From an uncultured Lachnospiraceae bacterium (GTDB taxonomy: Bacteria > Bacillota > Clostridia > Lachnospirales > Lachnospiraceae): a DNA stretch of 36,283 nucleotides. Location: contig CAJUPJ010000037.1 in assembly GCA_910588655.1 (NCBI GenBank), positions 1 through 36,283 on the forward strand, written 5' to 3'. The stretch's first letter is position 1. Each line of letters opens with the position of its first letter. The notes beneath the pieces were generated by a model, which was not told where the DNA came from, did not search any database, and was given only the letters and a program-made list of their open reading frames with translations. Positions 17,401-26,481 of the stretch are shown here, piece by piece. Position numbers and translations under genes: made by a program.

Positions 17401-18326
17401 TCATAGTAAAATGGATTATTAAATATAATGCTTTTCCCTTCAAGCAAATCTTTGCCAGATACAAGATAACTTTGCTCAAGTTTCATTCCCATTTCTGTTT
17501 TTTTCCGCATAAATATTCCATATGCTTCCAGCATTGCATTACCACTATTTTCAAGCTCCGTTAATACTTCATCATTTGTCTGGATTTCATCTCCTGCAAT
17601 ATCTACAGATGTATTTTCAGATACCAGTTTATCTCCAAATAAATGTTTTAATATTTCCCTAAGCAGGGAATAATTAATTATAAGCCCTGCATTATCACTT
17701 TCCCCTTCAAGTTCATTTTCCTCACCCTCCACATAACCATCCAGAAAAAAATATAATTCATTTACCATAAGGACAACATATACTGGATAAAATAATGCTT
17801 GTACTTCATCTCCTCTTTTTAACAAGTAACAAACCAGCATTGAAAATAAAACTGCCCATATAATTGTAACATATCTGAAAATTTTCATAAATTCGCGGGC
17901 TTGTCCCCAGTTTTTAGAAATATACCAGCGGAAATCTTCATTATTATACTGGTATGCTTTATTTATCTTTGTAAATAATGACCCTTCTTCTCCTGTAATA
18001 AAGTTATCAGAGAGATAAAGCATAAATTTTTTTATAAAACAATATATTAAAACTACTACAGGATTAAACAAAGTATATATTGGTAATTCTGGCAACATTA
18101 TACCAGTTATATTTTTTAAAATATCCTGTATGCCAAAATAAATATTGCTGTAAAGTTTCCATATAACAAAACAGTATAACATAGAAAATAACGGAAGAAA
18201 CATCTGCTTATAACGCACTTTTTTATCCAGGTTAATATGCTCCAAAGGAAATAACATAATAATAAATGGAACTATATAACTAAACTGTAAAATAAAATAT
18301 ATAATGTTTGTTATAACATTAATCAT
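14442..18326 (-). CDS. Polytopic membrane protein with C-terminal zinc cluster and HExxH metalloprotease-like domain
   Basis: A 1294-residue protein. About five transmembrane helices occupy residues 4-27, 42-60, 84-105, 151-169 and 175-197. A large soluble region follows that I cannot assign; it has alpha/beta character, with strands such as KVLIILG and VGFVVLIEP, but no clear Walker A motif. The C-terminal 215 residues hold a CxxC-x18-CxxC zinc cluster (Cys1081, 1084, 1103, 1106) and then HELVH at 1198-1202 and EGMAE at 1228-1232. This gives the two His, the catalytic Glu and a likely third zinc ligand of a zincin. Zinc finger followed by HExxH resembles the LIM plus DA1-type peptidase layout. 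It overlaps the preceding gene by 8 bases (ATGATTAA). Proteolytic activity is an inference from motifs. Confidence 0.8.
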   Translation of the reverse strand: MINVITNIIYFILQFSYIVPFIIMLFPLEHINLDKKVRYKQMFLPLFSMLYCFVIWKLYSNIYFGIQDILKNITGIMLPELPIYTLFNPVVVLIYCFIKKFMLYLSDNFITGEEGSLFTKINKAYQYNNEDFRWYISKNWGQAREFMKIFRYVTIIWAVLFSMLVCYLLKRGDEVQALFYPVYVVLMVNELYFFLDGYVEGEENELEGESDNAGLIINYSLLREILKHLFGDKLVSENTSVDIAGDEIQTNDEVLTELENSGNAMLEAYGIFMRKKTEMGMKLEQSYLVSGKDLLEGKSIIFNNPFYYDLIPYIFYPMNRVLLHNKKVLIILGRHDIEKDILAWCIAGLTKVNNLPYLWKTGVLNNEEQDLDIGIVTRSCVHNLQMQKTNQDFFNNVGFVVLIEPSKLLATAQVGLNSLARHFKNNKDNIVYCSIDKNCDGLVDALSHILLTNFTEVSASRHNEGISSYMCWNTDRECLQHRIIPGISRYLGMGTELGIAALKNEVPQVTWYGGSAFPVTDMHWIMKQYYYDLLKYAELPATEQMMDTVFKTEADLWNADIKPCRYIIAEDESYNMFETKRCFASRSSEQGFVNILSTEYLLKDYMAGNNGLFQADCKAIPYFAADYSNTQRNVVLRLCLRMSTGLVPGKEIEDGLKLVNVPVNNVVNDLWHMICKYSQKMMESRSGKNGREILYFSHNSEECTFNSEVICIKRKFSKTDMCMKNYYYIENEKFIQLVLEDLQSAEYVAEDEYGNHNYLGTELKGQTFQRYLPGQFFTFCGKYYEIVRQDADGKLITRRASDHIDGRKTYRQNRHYIISCIENSPLMGDDTRYNNIFIQVKYADITVKTPSYWKLDQYNDFVNCRKVELNGVPERSYYNKQVLCMDFSNYGDICQNVIITLTMLINEVFRSIFAENQGFIAAVTPCSRIIQNTYYIDDGGKKILNNNSIYIIEDSYMDIGLLQSVRRNWHRIFEIIHDYLDWHTETLNNSISLEAEPTVESTPAETNVNGNIPVHLPYYSSYYLLFGGKETPEWLDITGVQELLCNLGCDRKGLWQARKEKNLAEDIEKSIKKNEENSHYCDFCGRKLTGIFYEVLKDSRERCHICGRTAVRTEREFIEIYNKVKKNLRIFYGISISVPVQVKMVNAKRLHKAIGRTFVPGHIMSNRILGVSIFKKGKYYILAENGAPKLQAILTIVHELVHIWQYVNWDADEIKRKYGADMEDQVYEGMAEWSEVQYAYLINETASARRKESDTINRNDEYGQGFIKYAEIYPISKSTDLPEITPFAFPHKPL

Positions 18327-20286
18327 ATATTTCCTCCCTCTTCACCCAGATTCTGTCAACAAAACAGGATTTTATTACAGCATAGTTTCCATCTTCCATA
18401 AAAACAATTTTCTTTATATTTGTTTTTACACCAGGAACAGGATAATCATAGTTTTTTATAATATAATAATTATAGTCATAATAATCTTCTTCATCTTCAT
18501 TGAAAGTACAGTCACTGGCGATATATTGTCCAAACACATCTTTTAATATTTCTCTTTCACATTGTATATCCAAAATATGTTTTTTCAATACATGTACCCT
18601 GCACTGGCCAGACACTGGTTTGTCCTGACCGTTGCCAAGTACTGAATATGCACGCATCAGATTGCATATACGCCCCAGATACACAGCATAGTCTGTGTTA
18701 GAAGCCTCAACCTGCTCCATAAGTTTTCTGGCAGTTTTATTAAATTCCCTGAATTTGCACACAAGCCTGTACCTGAATATATATAAAATAACAAAGACTG
18801 ATGACATAATTAACAGAAGTGAACCTGCTGATAATATAAATGGCATTTTTACATTTATTCCAGATACTTTATAATTGCTATAAAGAAATGGTACCAGTCC
18901 CGATAGTACCAGCACAAATATAGCCAGATTTAATCCAAGTATAGTACCCTTTTTCATACGTTTATCAATCATATTACTTATAATTAAGTCTTTTTCTTCT
19001 AACAGGCTGGTGTAATCAGAAACATCATATAAGCTGTGCGGCTGTTTTATAACCAGATTTTTTTCTTCATGTTCTGCATACTCTTTAATATCACCATACT
19101 GTAATTCCCCAATCCATTTTTCGCTGTTCCTGATATCTTTATCTATGGCTGTTTTTTTATTATGTATACTTCTTGTAGAAACTTTTAACATATATTTTGC
19201 AATTTTCAGCATATCATAAAACCCATTAGTAACCTGTTTAGATGCTTTTTTCCAGTAACTATTTTCACTGTTGGGAACATCTGTTGCAATTCCTGGAATT
19301 TTTTCATCTACAAAACATTTTCTCTTTATTGTCTTATATTTATCATCTCTGGCTGGTTCAATAACTACATTAAAAATAAGTTCCACGTCTTCATCCTTTA
19401 AATATTCTTTAGGACTGGTTTCTATACTATTTATTAGTTTCTGTAACATTATTTCTGTATTAGCCAGTTTTTTATCATATTTTGTTATAATCTGTTGCAG
19501 TTTTTGTTTATCATTTATACAGCCTGTCTGGTATATCCTTCCAGAAGCCAGGCATCCCCTAGGTGTTTTATTACCAGCAATAATAAGTAATGTAGCAAGG
19601 AAACATAAATAATCATAATTATAATCCAGATGGCCTTTATCGTGTATATCAAATAAAAGATAGCGCATATTATCAAAATACATATTATAGTCATAAAATC
19701 TTGAATATCCTGTTTCAAGTTTTAAACTCCAGCTGTCTTTCACATCTTCTGCTATACTGTGCCCTGTCCTTCTGGCAATGCATAGAAGTTCTTCTGGCAG
19801 TCTGGTACTTATATCATCATTTTTAGTAATTTCCTGCCATAATCTAAGCTTTTTCTCCATTTCTTCCTGGTACCATAGTAATTCTAAAGGTGCATCTGGA
19901 GAATAAACAGATGTAATTGCCGGCCATTGCCCAAGCCTGGCAGCCAGTTTAACAAGCGGGTTATTTACTGCCTTTTCATAACATGCCATCTTTATTTTAT
20001 GTAAAGATTTTTTATCCTCTACTCCCTGGATTTCTTCATCATAGTTTACAAAATCAAACGGATTATTCTTATACAGATTTTCCACACCACATACAATAAG
20101 TGCCCTCCATTTTTTCCTTCCTCCAATTGCCCTGGCTAACTTTGGTACTGCCTTCTGGAAACTATCCTCTTCTGTATGCCACTCACAAAACGTAGTATTA
20201 TCCTTGTCTATAAGAGAGTCCAGCAGCCTGCCATAATTCTTTATATCATCCAGCAACTGCTTTTCAGCTATTACTACAGTAAACAC
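18319..20286 (-). CDS. Membrane protein of the tubulin/VWA module, unknown family
   Basis: A 655-residue protein I do not recognise. The first 440 residues are soluble and mainly helical, with an alpha/beta start (MFTVVIAEKQLLDD, then a RALIVCGVENLY strand at about 61-72). Two transmembrane helices at about 448-470 and 482-504 form a hairpin, and a 150-residue soluble C-terminal part ends in an acidic Tyr/Asp-rich stretch and a beta-rich tail. The hairpin places both large soluble parts on the same side, probably the cytoplasm. The start is a GTG at 20286 with GGAGGTG eight bases upstream, 24 bases after the tubulin-like gene. It could anchor the tubulin-like protein to the membrane; that is inferred only from position and topology. 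Confidence 0.75.
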   Translation of the reverse strand: MFTVVIAEKQLLDDIKNYGRLLDSLIDKDNTTFCEWHTEEDSFQKAVPKLARAIGGRKKWRALIVCGVENLYKNNPFDFVNYDEEIQGVEDKKSLHKIKMACYEKAVNNPLVKLAARLGQWPAITSVYSPDAPLELLWYQEEMEKKLRLWQEITKNDDISTRLPEELLCIARRTGHSIAEDVKDSWSLKLETGYSRFYDYNMYFDNMRYLLFDIHDKGHLDYNYDYLCFLATLLIIAGNKTPRGCLASGRIYQTGCINDKQKLQQIITKYDKKLANTEIMLQKLINSIETSPKEYLKDEDVELIFNVVIEPARDDKYKTIKRKCFVDEKIPGIATDVPNSENSYWKKASKQVTNGFYDMLKIAKYMLKVSTRSIHNKKTAIDKDIRNSEKWIGELQYGDIKEYAEHEEKNLVIKQPHSLYDVSDYTSLLEEKDLIISNMIDKRMKKGTILGLNLAIFVLVLSGLVPFLYSNYKVSGINVKMPFILSAGSLLLIMSSVFVILYIFRYRLVCKFREFNKTARKLMEQVEASNTDYAVYLGRICNLMRAYSVLGNGQDKPVSGQCRVHVLKKHILDIQCEREILKDVFGQYIASDCTFNEDEEDYYDYNYYIIKNYDYPVPGVKTNIKKIVFMEDGNYAVIKSCFVDRIWVKREEIYD

Positions 20287-20310
20287 TTATGTAACACCTC
20301 CACCCTTTTT

Positions 20311-23300
20311 CTAAGATGTTTCCTCTTTTATGAGTGCTTTCATTTTTATAACTATATCATCTGCATTAGACGGCTGTGCTTCTTCGGTAATAAACCTTTT
20401 AACTTTGCGGAATATTACATCAAGGACTACATTATCTTTAATGGAAGTTTCCTCATTAAGTGTATTATAAGATTTATAATTTTCTATCAAAAGCCCAAAA
20501 TCCTCAAAAAGCACCTTTGCCATTACCATCTTAACATCACTCTCCATTTCAAGAAGCCCGATTTCATCATAAAAAGTTTTTATAACAGCATCTATCAAAG
20601 CCGTTACTTCATCACTTGAACGTAACGTATTAGGAAGTGTATTATAATACATAAGCGGCAGTTCAAAAAGGCTTGTCTTTCCATTATGGAAATATTCTAC
20701 ATTAAGGTTTTCCAGTTCTCTCTTAAATGTAGATTCTTCATATTCCCTGTTTTTTGCCTTATCATCTTCACGGCGTTTATCTCTTAAATTTTCAATTTCA
20801 GATACAAGCATTGGGTTTATATAAAAAGCATTTAAAATATCATAAAATTCAGTACATATAGAACCACCTGGTGTAACCAGGTCTTTAACATTATAATCCG
20901 GGTCTTCATACATATATTTTTTGCGGCTGTCTGGTTCTAATGAAACCGGACGGTATACAATTACATCATATACTAAAGCATAAATTAATGCCTGGTGTAC
21001 CTTTGTCATCTGCCGTTTTAAAAAACTGATATCCAGTTCAGGAAGAAATGCAACCGAATCCCAGCGTTTATCAATATGTGTAGAAATCTGTAAATCTTTC
21101 ATAGAATCCGGACCCAGTGTCTTTGAATAATTCATATATGCTTTATGGTATAAACCGGCTGGTTCATTTTTTGAACCTTCAATTTTTTCACATGCAAACT
21201 TGTCAATAGAATCTGGTGTAAGGTTATATAAAGCCCTGAAAAAATGTATTTCATAAGATGAAATTGTATCTGTTGGGACGCCACCGTTTAATAATTCATC
21301 AATACGGTATCCTTTCATATATTTTAATGACTGGTTATAAGCACTTAAATTTATTTCCCTTTGTTCATCAAATTCAACTGGCTGTATTCCCGGGGCAGCA
21401 AGGTTTTTAGCTCTTGATAATATCCTGTCAATATATTTCCTGTCCTCTTCTGGAGATACACTTGTAAATATTTTGTTTTTTGTTCCTGCCATAGATTCAC
21501 GCTGGAACTTTCTTCTCTTAAGGTGGTTTTCACAAACAACCGCCTCAATAATATTCATATCTATACTTTCTGCTTTTCTGCGGACTTCTTTTCTGAAATA
21601 ATCTAAAAGAATACTATCAAAAATATCAATTCTCTGGTCTCCCTCAACCACATCCATATATTTAATTTCTTCCTCAAATTTAGCATTTGCTTTAACAGCA
21701 TCAAATATTTCACCACATAAATCAGAATCAAGCATTGTTCCTTCTGTATCCTGTCTTGAAGAAGATGCCTCAAGTTCTTTCAGGACCCCTTCTTCTGAAC
21801 ATATATTTAAAATTGAATCGCCTTTCCTGAATTTCAGTTTTTCAATAATATCTTCCCTTCTTTTTTCAAGAAGGATTACTTTATCAGAAAATGTATAATA
21901 AAAATTTTCAAATGACGAAATTAATGCTTTTATCTGTTTAATTCCTGTTTTATACCCCTCACATTTTACAGTATTTTCAGCAAGTGTATTTACAAGGTTA
22001 TACATTTCCTGTAACCTCTCATACCCAACTTCATAATATTCATTACCCTTGCGGAAAAACTTCTCACCTTTTCCTGCTTTAGAAACTGCGGCATCAATTA
22101 ATGAATCTATATCAGGATATTCTTTTCCCTTAACATAAAAATAATCACCGTTATCTGAACTGCCATTTTCCGGTTCAAACTTAACTAAATCCCTTAAGGC
22201 TTTATTAATTCTCCTTTGTGTACTTTCCAGCTTGCCATACATTTCAATCTCCAGTGAATATAATACATACCTTACTGCATTTGGGTGGTAGATTGTGCCA
22301 TCTGGACGTTTAATTAATGCTTCAATCATATATGGTTCTGTAAGCAGTACACATTTTGTTTCATTTTTAAATACAGCCTCTGCTTTAGCCTGTGCCATTC
22401 CACGCAGCACAGTATCAATAATATTTTTATAATTTCTAAGTGAGTATAAATCATTTTCTATATCTTCCCCGTCACTCTCATCATCAGGGTCTAAACTTTC
22501 TGACAAATGGCTTACCTGGTTAATTATATTTGCTACCCTTGCTTCATCTGACATACAGCTTCTTAACAAATATCTTTCCAAGGCAGATATGTATTGAGGA
22601 AATTTCTCGTCACGTACATCTTTTAAACCATATACATCTATTAGCGATTTTGTAAACATATCTGTACCATTTATTAATGAACTTGTATAAACTTCACTAA
22701 TCTTTGGATATTCAGATATTGGCATCCCCTCCCGTTTTGCTTCACGCAGCTTCGCCTTGTATATTTTATCATAACGTGACCATTTCGCAGCTTCTGTTTC
22801 CCCTCCAATACTGTCAGCAGCCCAGCCATATGCAATAAAATCAGCAATATCTTCATAAGGATATCTCAAAGTAGATGCACCAATCCCGCCAAAACGGTTT
22901 CTTGCATAATTACCAGGGCTTGTAAATTCCCTTATTACATTATCCTCAACTGAAAATGCCCTTTTTTGCATAGGTCCTATATTCTGTTCATAAAGTGCCT
23001 GTGCTGCCTGTTCTTTGTATTGTGCCAGATTGACAAGTGTGCTGTCCTCTGTATTCTGCCCATCAAGAAGGAAACAGAAATCACATGGCAGACACCCAAG
23101 TTTCTGCAACTGTTCTGTCCCTGGAGATGTAAAATCTAAATGCAAATCTTTATATTTTGACAAAAACGGGTCTGTATCAAAAATGCCTGTACCTTTCATC
23201 ATAAAAGCATTAATTTCTTTTATTGTGGCATAGGCATTTCTTCTCTGGTTTTCTTTTTCCCTGTTTGAAGTAATTTCATTGTCTAATGTTTCTGGCAAAA

Positions 23301-23874
23301 GCAGCAGGCATCTTACTATAATTCCTGTATTTGGATATTTTGATTCAACATAATTACGCAAATACATAGAAAGCGGAAGAACCATTCCTGAACCTGTACC
23401 GCCAGAGGCGGAAGATACAAGTACAATACGGAGAGCCTGCTGCAATTCTTCCCCATCTTTCCTGAATAAATTATCTACTGCATTAAGCAAAGGATTAATG
23501 TTTCCGTTCTTAATTGTAGCATTAAGCGCCAGCCTGGAAATGGCACGCACCTGTCCAGCACCCTCTGACACAGTTTTATTATACAGTACATTATTTTTAG
23601 GAAACCAGTTGTCCATTGCATCTTTATCATAGTTCAAATAATCACCCACTGTCTGGGTACTTGAAGTCTGTACATAATAAATATTTGTTGCGCTGTCTTT
23701 AACTGCCCTTAAATCATTTGCATTAGTATCCATGCATACAAAATTTACATTTTCTGTTTCACCAGCCCTGCACATTTCTGCAACTTTAGTCACAATCTCA
23801 CTGCCAATTCCGCCAACACCTGCAAATAATGTCCTTGCCATAACATCATTAGACCTGATAAATTCTTCTCTCAT
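20311..23874 (-). CDS. FtsZ/tubulin-superfamily GTPase-like protein (Tubulin_2-like)
   Basis: A 1187-residue protein with a clear tubulin-superfamily N-terminal domain. LFAGVGGIGSEIV (17-28) is the T1 loop, MDTNANDL (48-55) T2, EGAGQVRAISR (104-114) T3 and SSASGGTGSG (154-163) the hallmark T4 phosphate loop. The remaining 800 residues are mostly helical and unlike FtsZ, so the protein is about three times the length of FtsZ. It fits the FtsZ-like family (Pfam Tubulin-like, PF13809) that was predicted to form a membrane-remodelling system with a VWA protein, and the VWA gene is indeed directly upstream, 28 bases away. A GGGGGAGG site precedes the ATG at 23874. Expected activity is GTP-dependent polymerisation. 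There is no membrane segment, so it is cytoplasmic. Confidence 0.88.
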   Translation of the reverse strand: MREEFIRSNDVMARTLFAGVGGIGSEIVTKVAEMCRAGETENVNFVCMDTNANDLRAVKDSATNIYYVQTSSTQTVGDYLNYDKDAMDNWFPKNNVLYNKTVSEGAGQVRAISRLALNATIKNGNINPLLNAVDNLFRKDGEELQQALRIVLVSSASGGTGSGMVLPLSMYLRNYVESKYPNTGIIVRCLLLLPETLDNEITSNREKENQRRNAYATIKEINAFMMKGTGIFDTDPFLSKYKDLHLDFTSPGTEQLQKLGCLPCDFCFLLDGQNTEDSTLVNLAQYKEQAAQALYEQNIGPMQKRAFSVEDNVIREFTSPGNYARNRFGGIGASTLRYPYEDIADFIAYGWAADSIGGETEAAKWSRYDKIYKAKLREAKREGMPISEYPKISEVYTSSLINGTDMFTKSLIDVYGLKDVRDEKFPQYISALERYLLRSCMSDEARVANIINQVSHLSESLDPDDESDGEDIENDLYSLRNYKNIIDTVLRGMAQAKAEAVFKNETKCVLLTEPYMIEALIKRPDGTIYHPNAVRYVLYSLEIEMYGKLESTQRRINKALRDLVKFEPENGSSDNGDYFYVKGKEYPDIDSLIDAAVSKAGKGEKFFRKGNEYYEVGYERLQEMYNLVNTLAENTVKCEGYKTGIKQIKALISSFENFYYTFSDKVILLEKRREDIIEKLKFRKGDSILNICSEEGVLKELEASSSRQDTEGTMLDSDLCGEIFDAVKANAKFEEEIKYMDVVEGDQRIDIFDSILLDYFRKEVRRKAESIDMNIIEAVVCENHLKRRKFQRESMAGTKNKIFTSVSPEEDRKYIDRILSRAKNLAAPGIQPVEFDEQREINLSAYNQSLKYMKGYRIDELLNGGVPTDTISSYEIHFFRALYNLTPDSIDKFACEKIEGSKNEPAGLYHKAYMNYSKTLGPDSMKDLQISTHIDKRWDSVAFLPELDISFLKRQMTKVHQALIYALVYDVIVYRPVSLEPDSRKKYMYEDPDYNVKDLVTPGGSICTEFYDILNAFYINPMLVSEIENLRDKRREDDKAKNREYEESTFKRELENLNVEYFHNGKTSLFELPLMYYNTLPNTLRSSDEVTALIDAVIKTFYDEIGLLEMESDVKMVMAKVLFEDFGLLIENYKSYNTLNEETSIKDNVVLDVIFRKVKRFITEEAQPSNADDIVIKMKALIKEETS

Positions 23875-23902
23875 AATCCTCCCCCGTTAATTCCATAATT
23901 TA

Positions 23903-26395
23903 TTATTTATAAATTATATTTCCGTTAAAACCTACAGGTTTTCCAGCAGCATTAAATGCACTAAACTCAAATGTACTGTTTGTTTTCTTTTCACCTTTTA
24001 AATTCTTAGTTACATCTTTATCAACTTTCAAAAATATCTGCGCAGGCCATTTAACAGAAACATCTGCTTCCTGTTTAAAAGTACCTGTAACATTTACATC
24101 TGCTATTCCTGCTTTTCTGTTCTTTGACCTTGTATATCTTCTGCTTACAGGTTCTAATTTTATTATAACCTTACACATAGTTCCATCTGTACTGCTTCTC
24201 CCTGTTATCTTTAACTCTTTATCTTTAATCCTGAAGTCTGATTTAGCATTTAATATTATAATTCCATCTGCTACTGCTGCTATATTATTTTTAAACTTTA
24301 TATTTTTAGGCAGCACTTTCCTTGTCATATACCATATACATGCTGCAAGTACCAGTAAAACACCAGCAATTCTTGCCGCCCATACAACCCCCTTGGAATA
24401 TGGCCTCAGCTCTATTTTTTTAACCGCCTCTGCTTCCATGCTATATCCTGTTTCATCTTTAAGCACCGCTGATAAATTAATATTATATATGCCCTGTTTT
24501 ATTTCCTTGCCTGTATCAACTGAAATATTATAAGCAGAACTGCCAATATCTGGTTTTACAATAAGAACCAAACCATCTGTACTGGCTTTTACTTCTGCTG
24601 ATTTAAATTCTTCACCTGACAGTTTCCTGCCATCCTTTTTTATAAACGCTTTAACTGGTTTTGCACTGTCAAGTCCTGATATTTTAAAGAAATCCTGTCC
24701 ATCTTCAAATTCCAATTCCAGCTTATGCAGTTCACTTGTTATATCAAAAGTTATAATATCTCCAGCTTCAGCAGTATTCTGGTTCTCATCAGTATAAACA
24801 GCCTTTAACTCCAGAGTGTAGCTGCCAGCAGAAGTTTCATAGGGCTTGCCTTTATTTTGTAAATTAAAATAATACGCATCCTGCTTCTGGTATATTCCAC
24901 ATTTAAGGTTTTCTTCGGAAATATCTGCTGTAAATTTTATATTATCAAGCTCACTGCCTTCCAGCAAATTTCCATTATAAAAAAACTCTGCCTTATACTG
25001 CCCATATTCCTCTATTTCAGACTGCTTATAACTATTCTTTCCGCCACTTACAGACATTTCAAGATTACCTGCCGGCCAGTCTGAAACAGATATGCCATCA
25101 CCCGGCCAGCCTAAATCCTTAGCATTTTTCTTAATAACATATCCTCCCAGGTAAACCACCTCTGCCGAAATATCCATTTTATCGCCTGGTATAAGATTAA
25201 CTGGTATTTTCCCATTAGAAGAACTCTTTTTTACTTTGGATTTTCCGTTTTTAGTATATGTAATATTATATTTACATTTGCCAAGCAATGGTGATTTTGT
25301 ATAACTGCCATCTGGATTTACAAGCCCATACTTTATATAATAAGTGCCCGGATAAACTTCCTCCATATCATTTACATCTGTCCCATTTTTATCCGTAAGG
25401 GTAACTTTTAAATCTACATCTGGCTCATAATAAACCCCTGTATCTGATACATTGCCATTGTATTTTAAATTATATTTTCCTGCCGGAACATCAGAATAAA
25501 CAGCTACAACACCGCTTAAATTATAATCTATTTTAAATTTCCCACCATTCCCCTTTTTGCTATACTTAGGAGTATATATTTTATCTGGGGATAAATTCTT
25601 TTTCTTTTTTTTATCAGAAATATCTACATTATTTACATTTTTCCCTTGTACAAAAACTATCAGCCGGCTCATAGGAATATCAAAATCCAGCATCCTGTTA
25701 TTTGTCTTTAACTCATCTCTTCCAAAAATTATATTGCACATTGATGTAAGTGATTTTAAAATATCATTTGAACTTCCTGTCTGCAATGCGTAATATATGT
25801 GTTCTGCATTTCCCTTTACATCAGGCATAACAGGGGAAGTTCCAATCCCTAAGTACATTATATTTATCTTTTTAACATAATCTGATAACATCTTTGTCAA
25901 AGCCTTTTTAGATGCTCCTATTGACATAGCATTATCATTTTTATGGAACTGTGTGCCATCCGTCAAGACAACAAGCCATTTTTCATTAGCTTTCTTACTA
26001 GAAATCCCCTTATATGCAGATGTTACTGCTTCAACGGGTGTGTTTCCCTGCCCTGACACAGTATATGCTTCCCTTATAATAGAAGCATTGCCGCCACCAT
26101 TAATAACAAGAGGATTAGCCATATTATAAGATTTACTTCCTATTGTCATCTTATTCATAGGATATACACGCAGAACATCACCCTTATTTAACATTGAAGC
26201 AAATACTTCCACTGCATATGTAGCACGGCACCATGACAGCTGGCTGCCATACATAGAACCAGAATTATCAAAAACTATTGCAATTTCCCTCTTTACCGCT
26301 TTCTTTCCTGCTGCCTGCAATGGTTCTTTAAAAAAACAGGCAGCAAATAAAATACATAAAACAACAGTAAAAAATATTTGTACCTTTTTTTTCAT
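23903..26395 (-). CDS. Membrane-anchored extracellular von Willebrand A domain protein
   Basis: An 830-residue protein. A signal peptide or N-terminal anchor (residues 1-29, KVQIFFTVVLCILFAACFF) leads into a VWA domain with a complete metal-ion site: DNSGS at 43-47, a Thr in GQGNTPVEA near 119, and VVLTDGTQF at 142-150. Several beta-rich, Ig-like segments follow, then one transmembrane helix at about 671-691 and a 132-residue basic C-terminal domain predicted inside the cell. VWA domains bind protein ligands through a metal ion, so it may be a surface sensor or scaffold linked through the membrane to the tubulin-like protein. It starts 86 bases after the last RAMP gene, the widest gap in the operon, with AAAAGGAG eight bases before the ATG. 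Confidence 0.87.
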   Translation of the reverse strand: MKKKVQIFFTVVLCILFAACFFKEPLQAAGKKAVKREIAIVFDNSGSMYGSQLSWCRATYAVEVFASMLNKGDVLRVYPMNKMTIGSKSYNMANPLVINGGGNASIIREAYTVSGQGNTPVEAVTSAYKGISSKKANEKWLVVLTDGTQFHKNDNAMSIGASKKALTKMLSDYVKKINIMYLGIGTSPVMPDVKGNAEHIYYALQTGSSNDILKSLTSMCNIIFGRDELKTNNRMLDFDIPMSRLIVFVQGKNVNNVDISDKKKKKNLSPDKIYTPKYSKKGNGGKFKIDYNLSGVVAVYSDVPAGKYNLKYNGNVSDTGVYYEPDVDLKVTLTDKNGTDVNDMEEVYPGTYYIKYGLVNPDGSYTKSPLLGKCKYNITYTKNGKSKVKKSSSNGKIPVNLIPGDKMDISAEVVYLGGYVIKKNAKDLGWPGDGISVSDWPAGNLEMSVSGGKNSYKQSEIEEYGQYKAEFFYNGNLLEGSELDNIKFTADISEENLKCGIYQKQDAYYFNLQNKGKPYETSAGSYTLELKAVYTDENQNTAEAGDIITFDITSELHKLELEFEDGQDFFKISGLDSAKPVKAFIKKDGRKLSGEEFKSAEVKASTDGLVLIVKPDIGSSAYNISVDTGKEIKQGIYNINLSAVLKDETGYSMEAEAVKKIELRPYSKGVVWAARIAGVLLVLAACIWYMTRKVLPKNIKFKNNIAAVADGIIILNAKSDFRIKDKELKITGRSSTDGTMCKVIIKLEPVSRRYTRSKNRKAGIADVNVTGTFKQEADVSVKWPAQIFLKVDKDVTKNLKGEKKTNSTFEFSAFNAAGKPVGFNGNIIYK

Positions 26396-26481
26396 TAAAA
26401 TGCTCCTTTTAACATATAACTTTTTATCTATTATTTTATATATTACCAGTTAGTGCTCCAGAAAATTTGGACTGCCTTTTT

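Noticed and set aside
11801..18326. Shared TWYGG pentapeptide in the CARF protein and the 1294-residue protein
   Set aside because: Flanking residues do not align, so it is not evidence that the larger protein contains a CARF domain.
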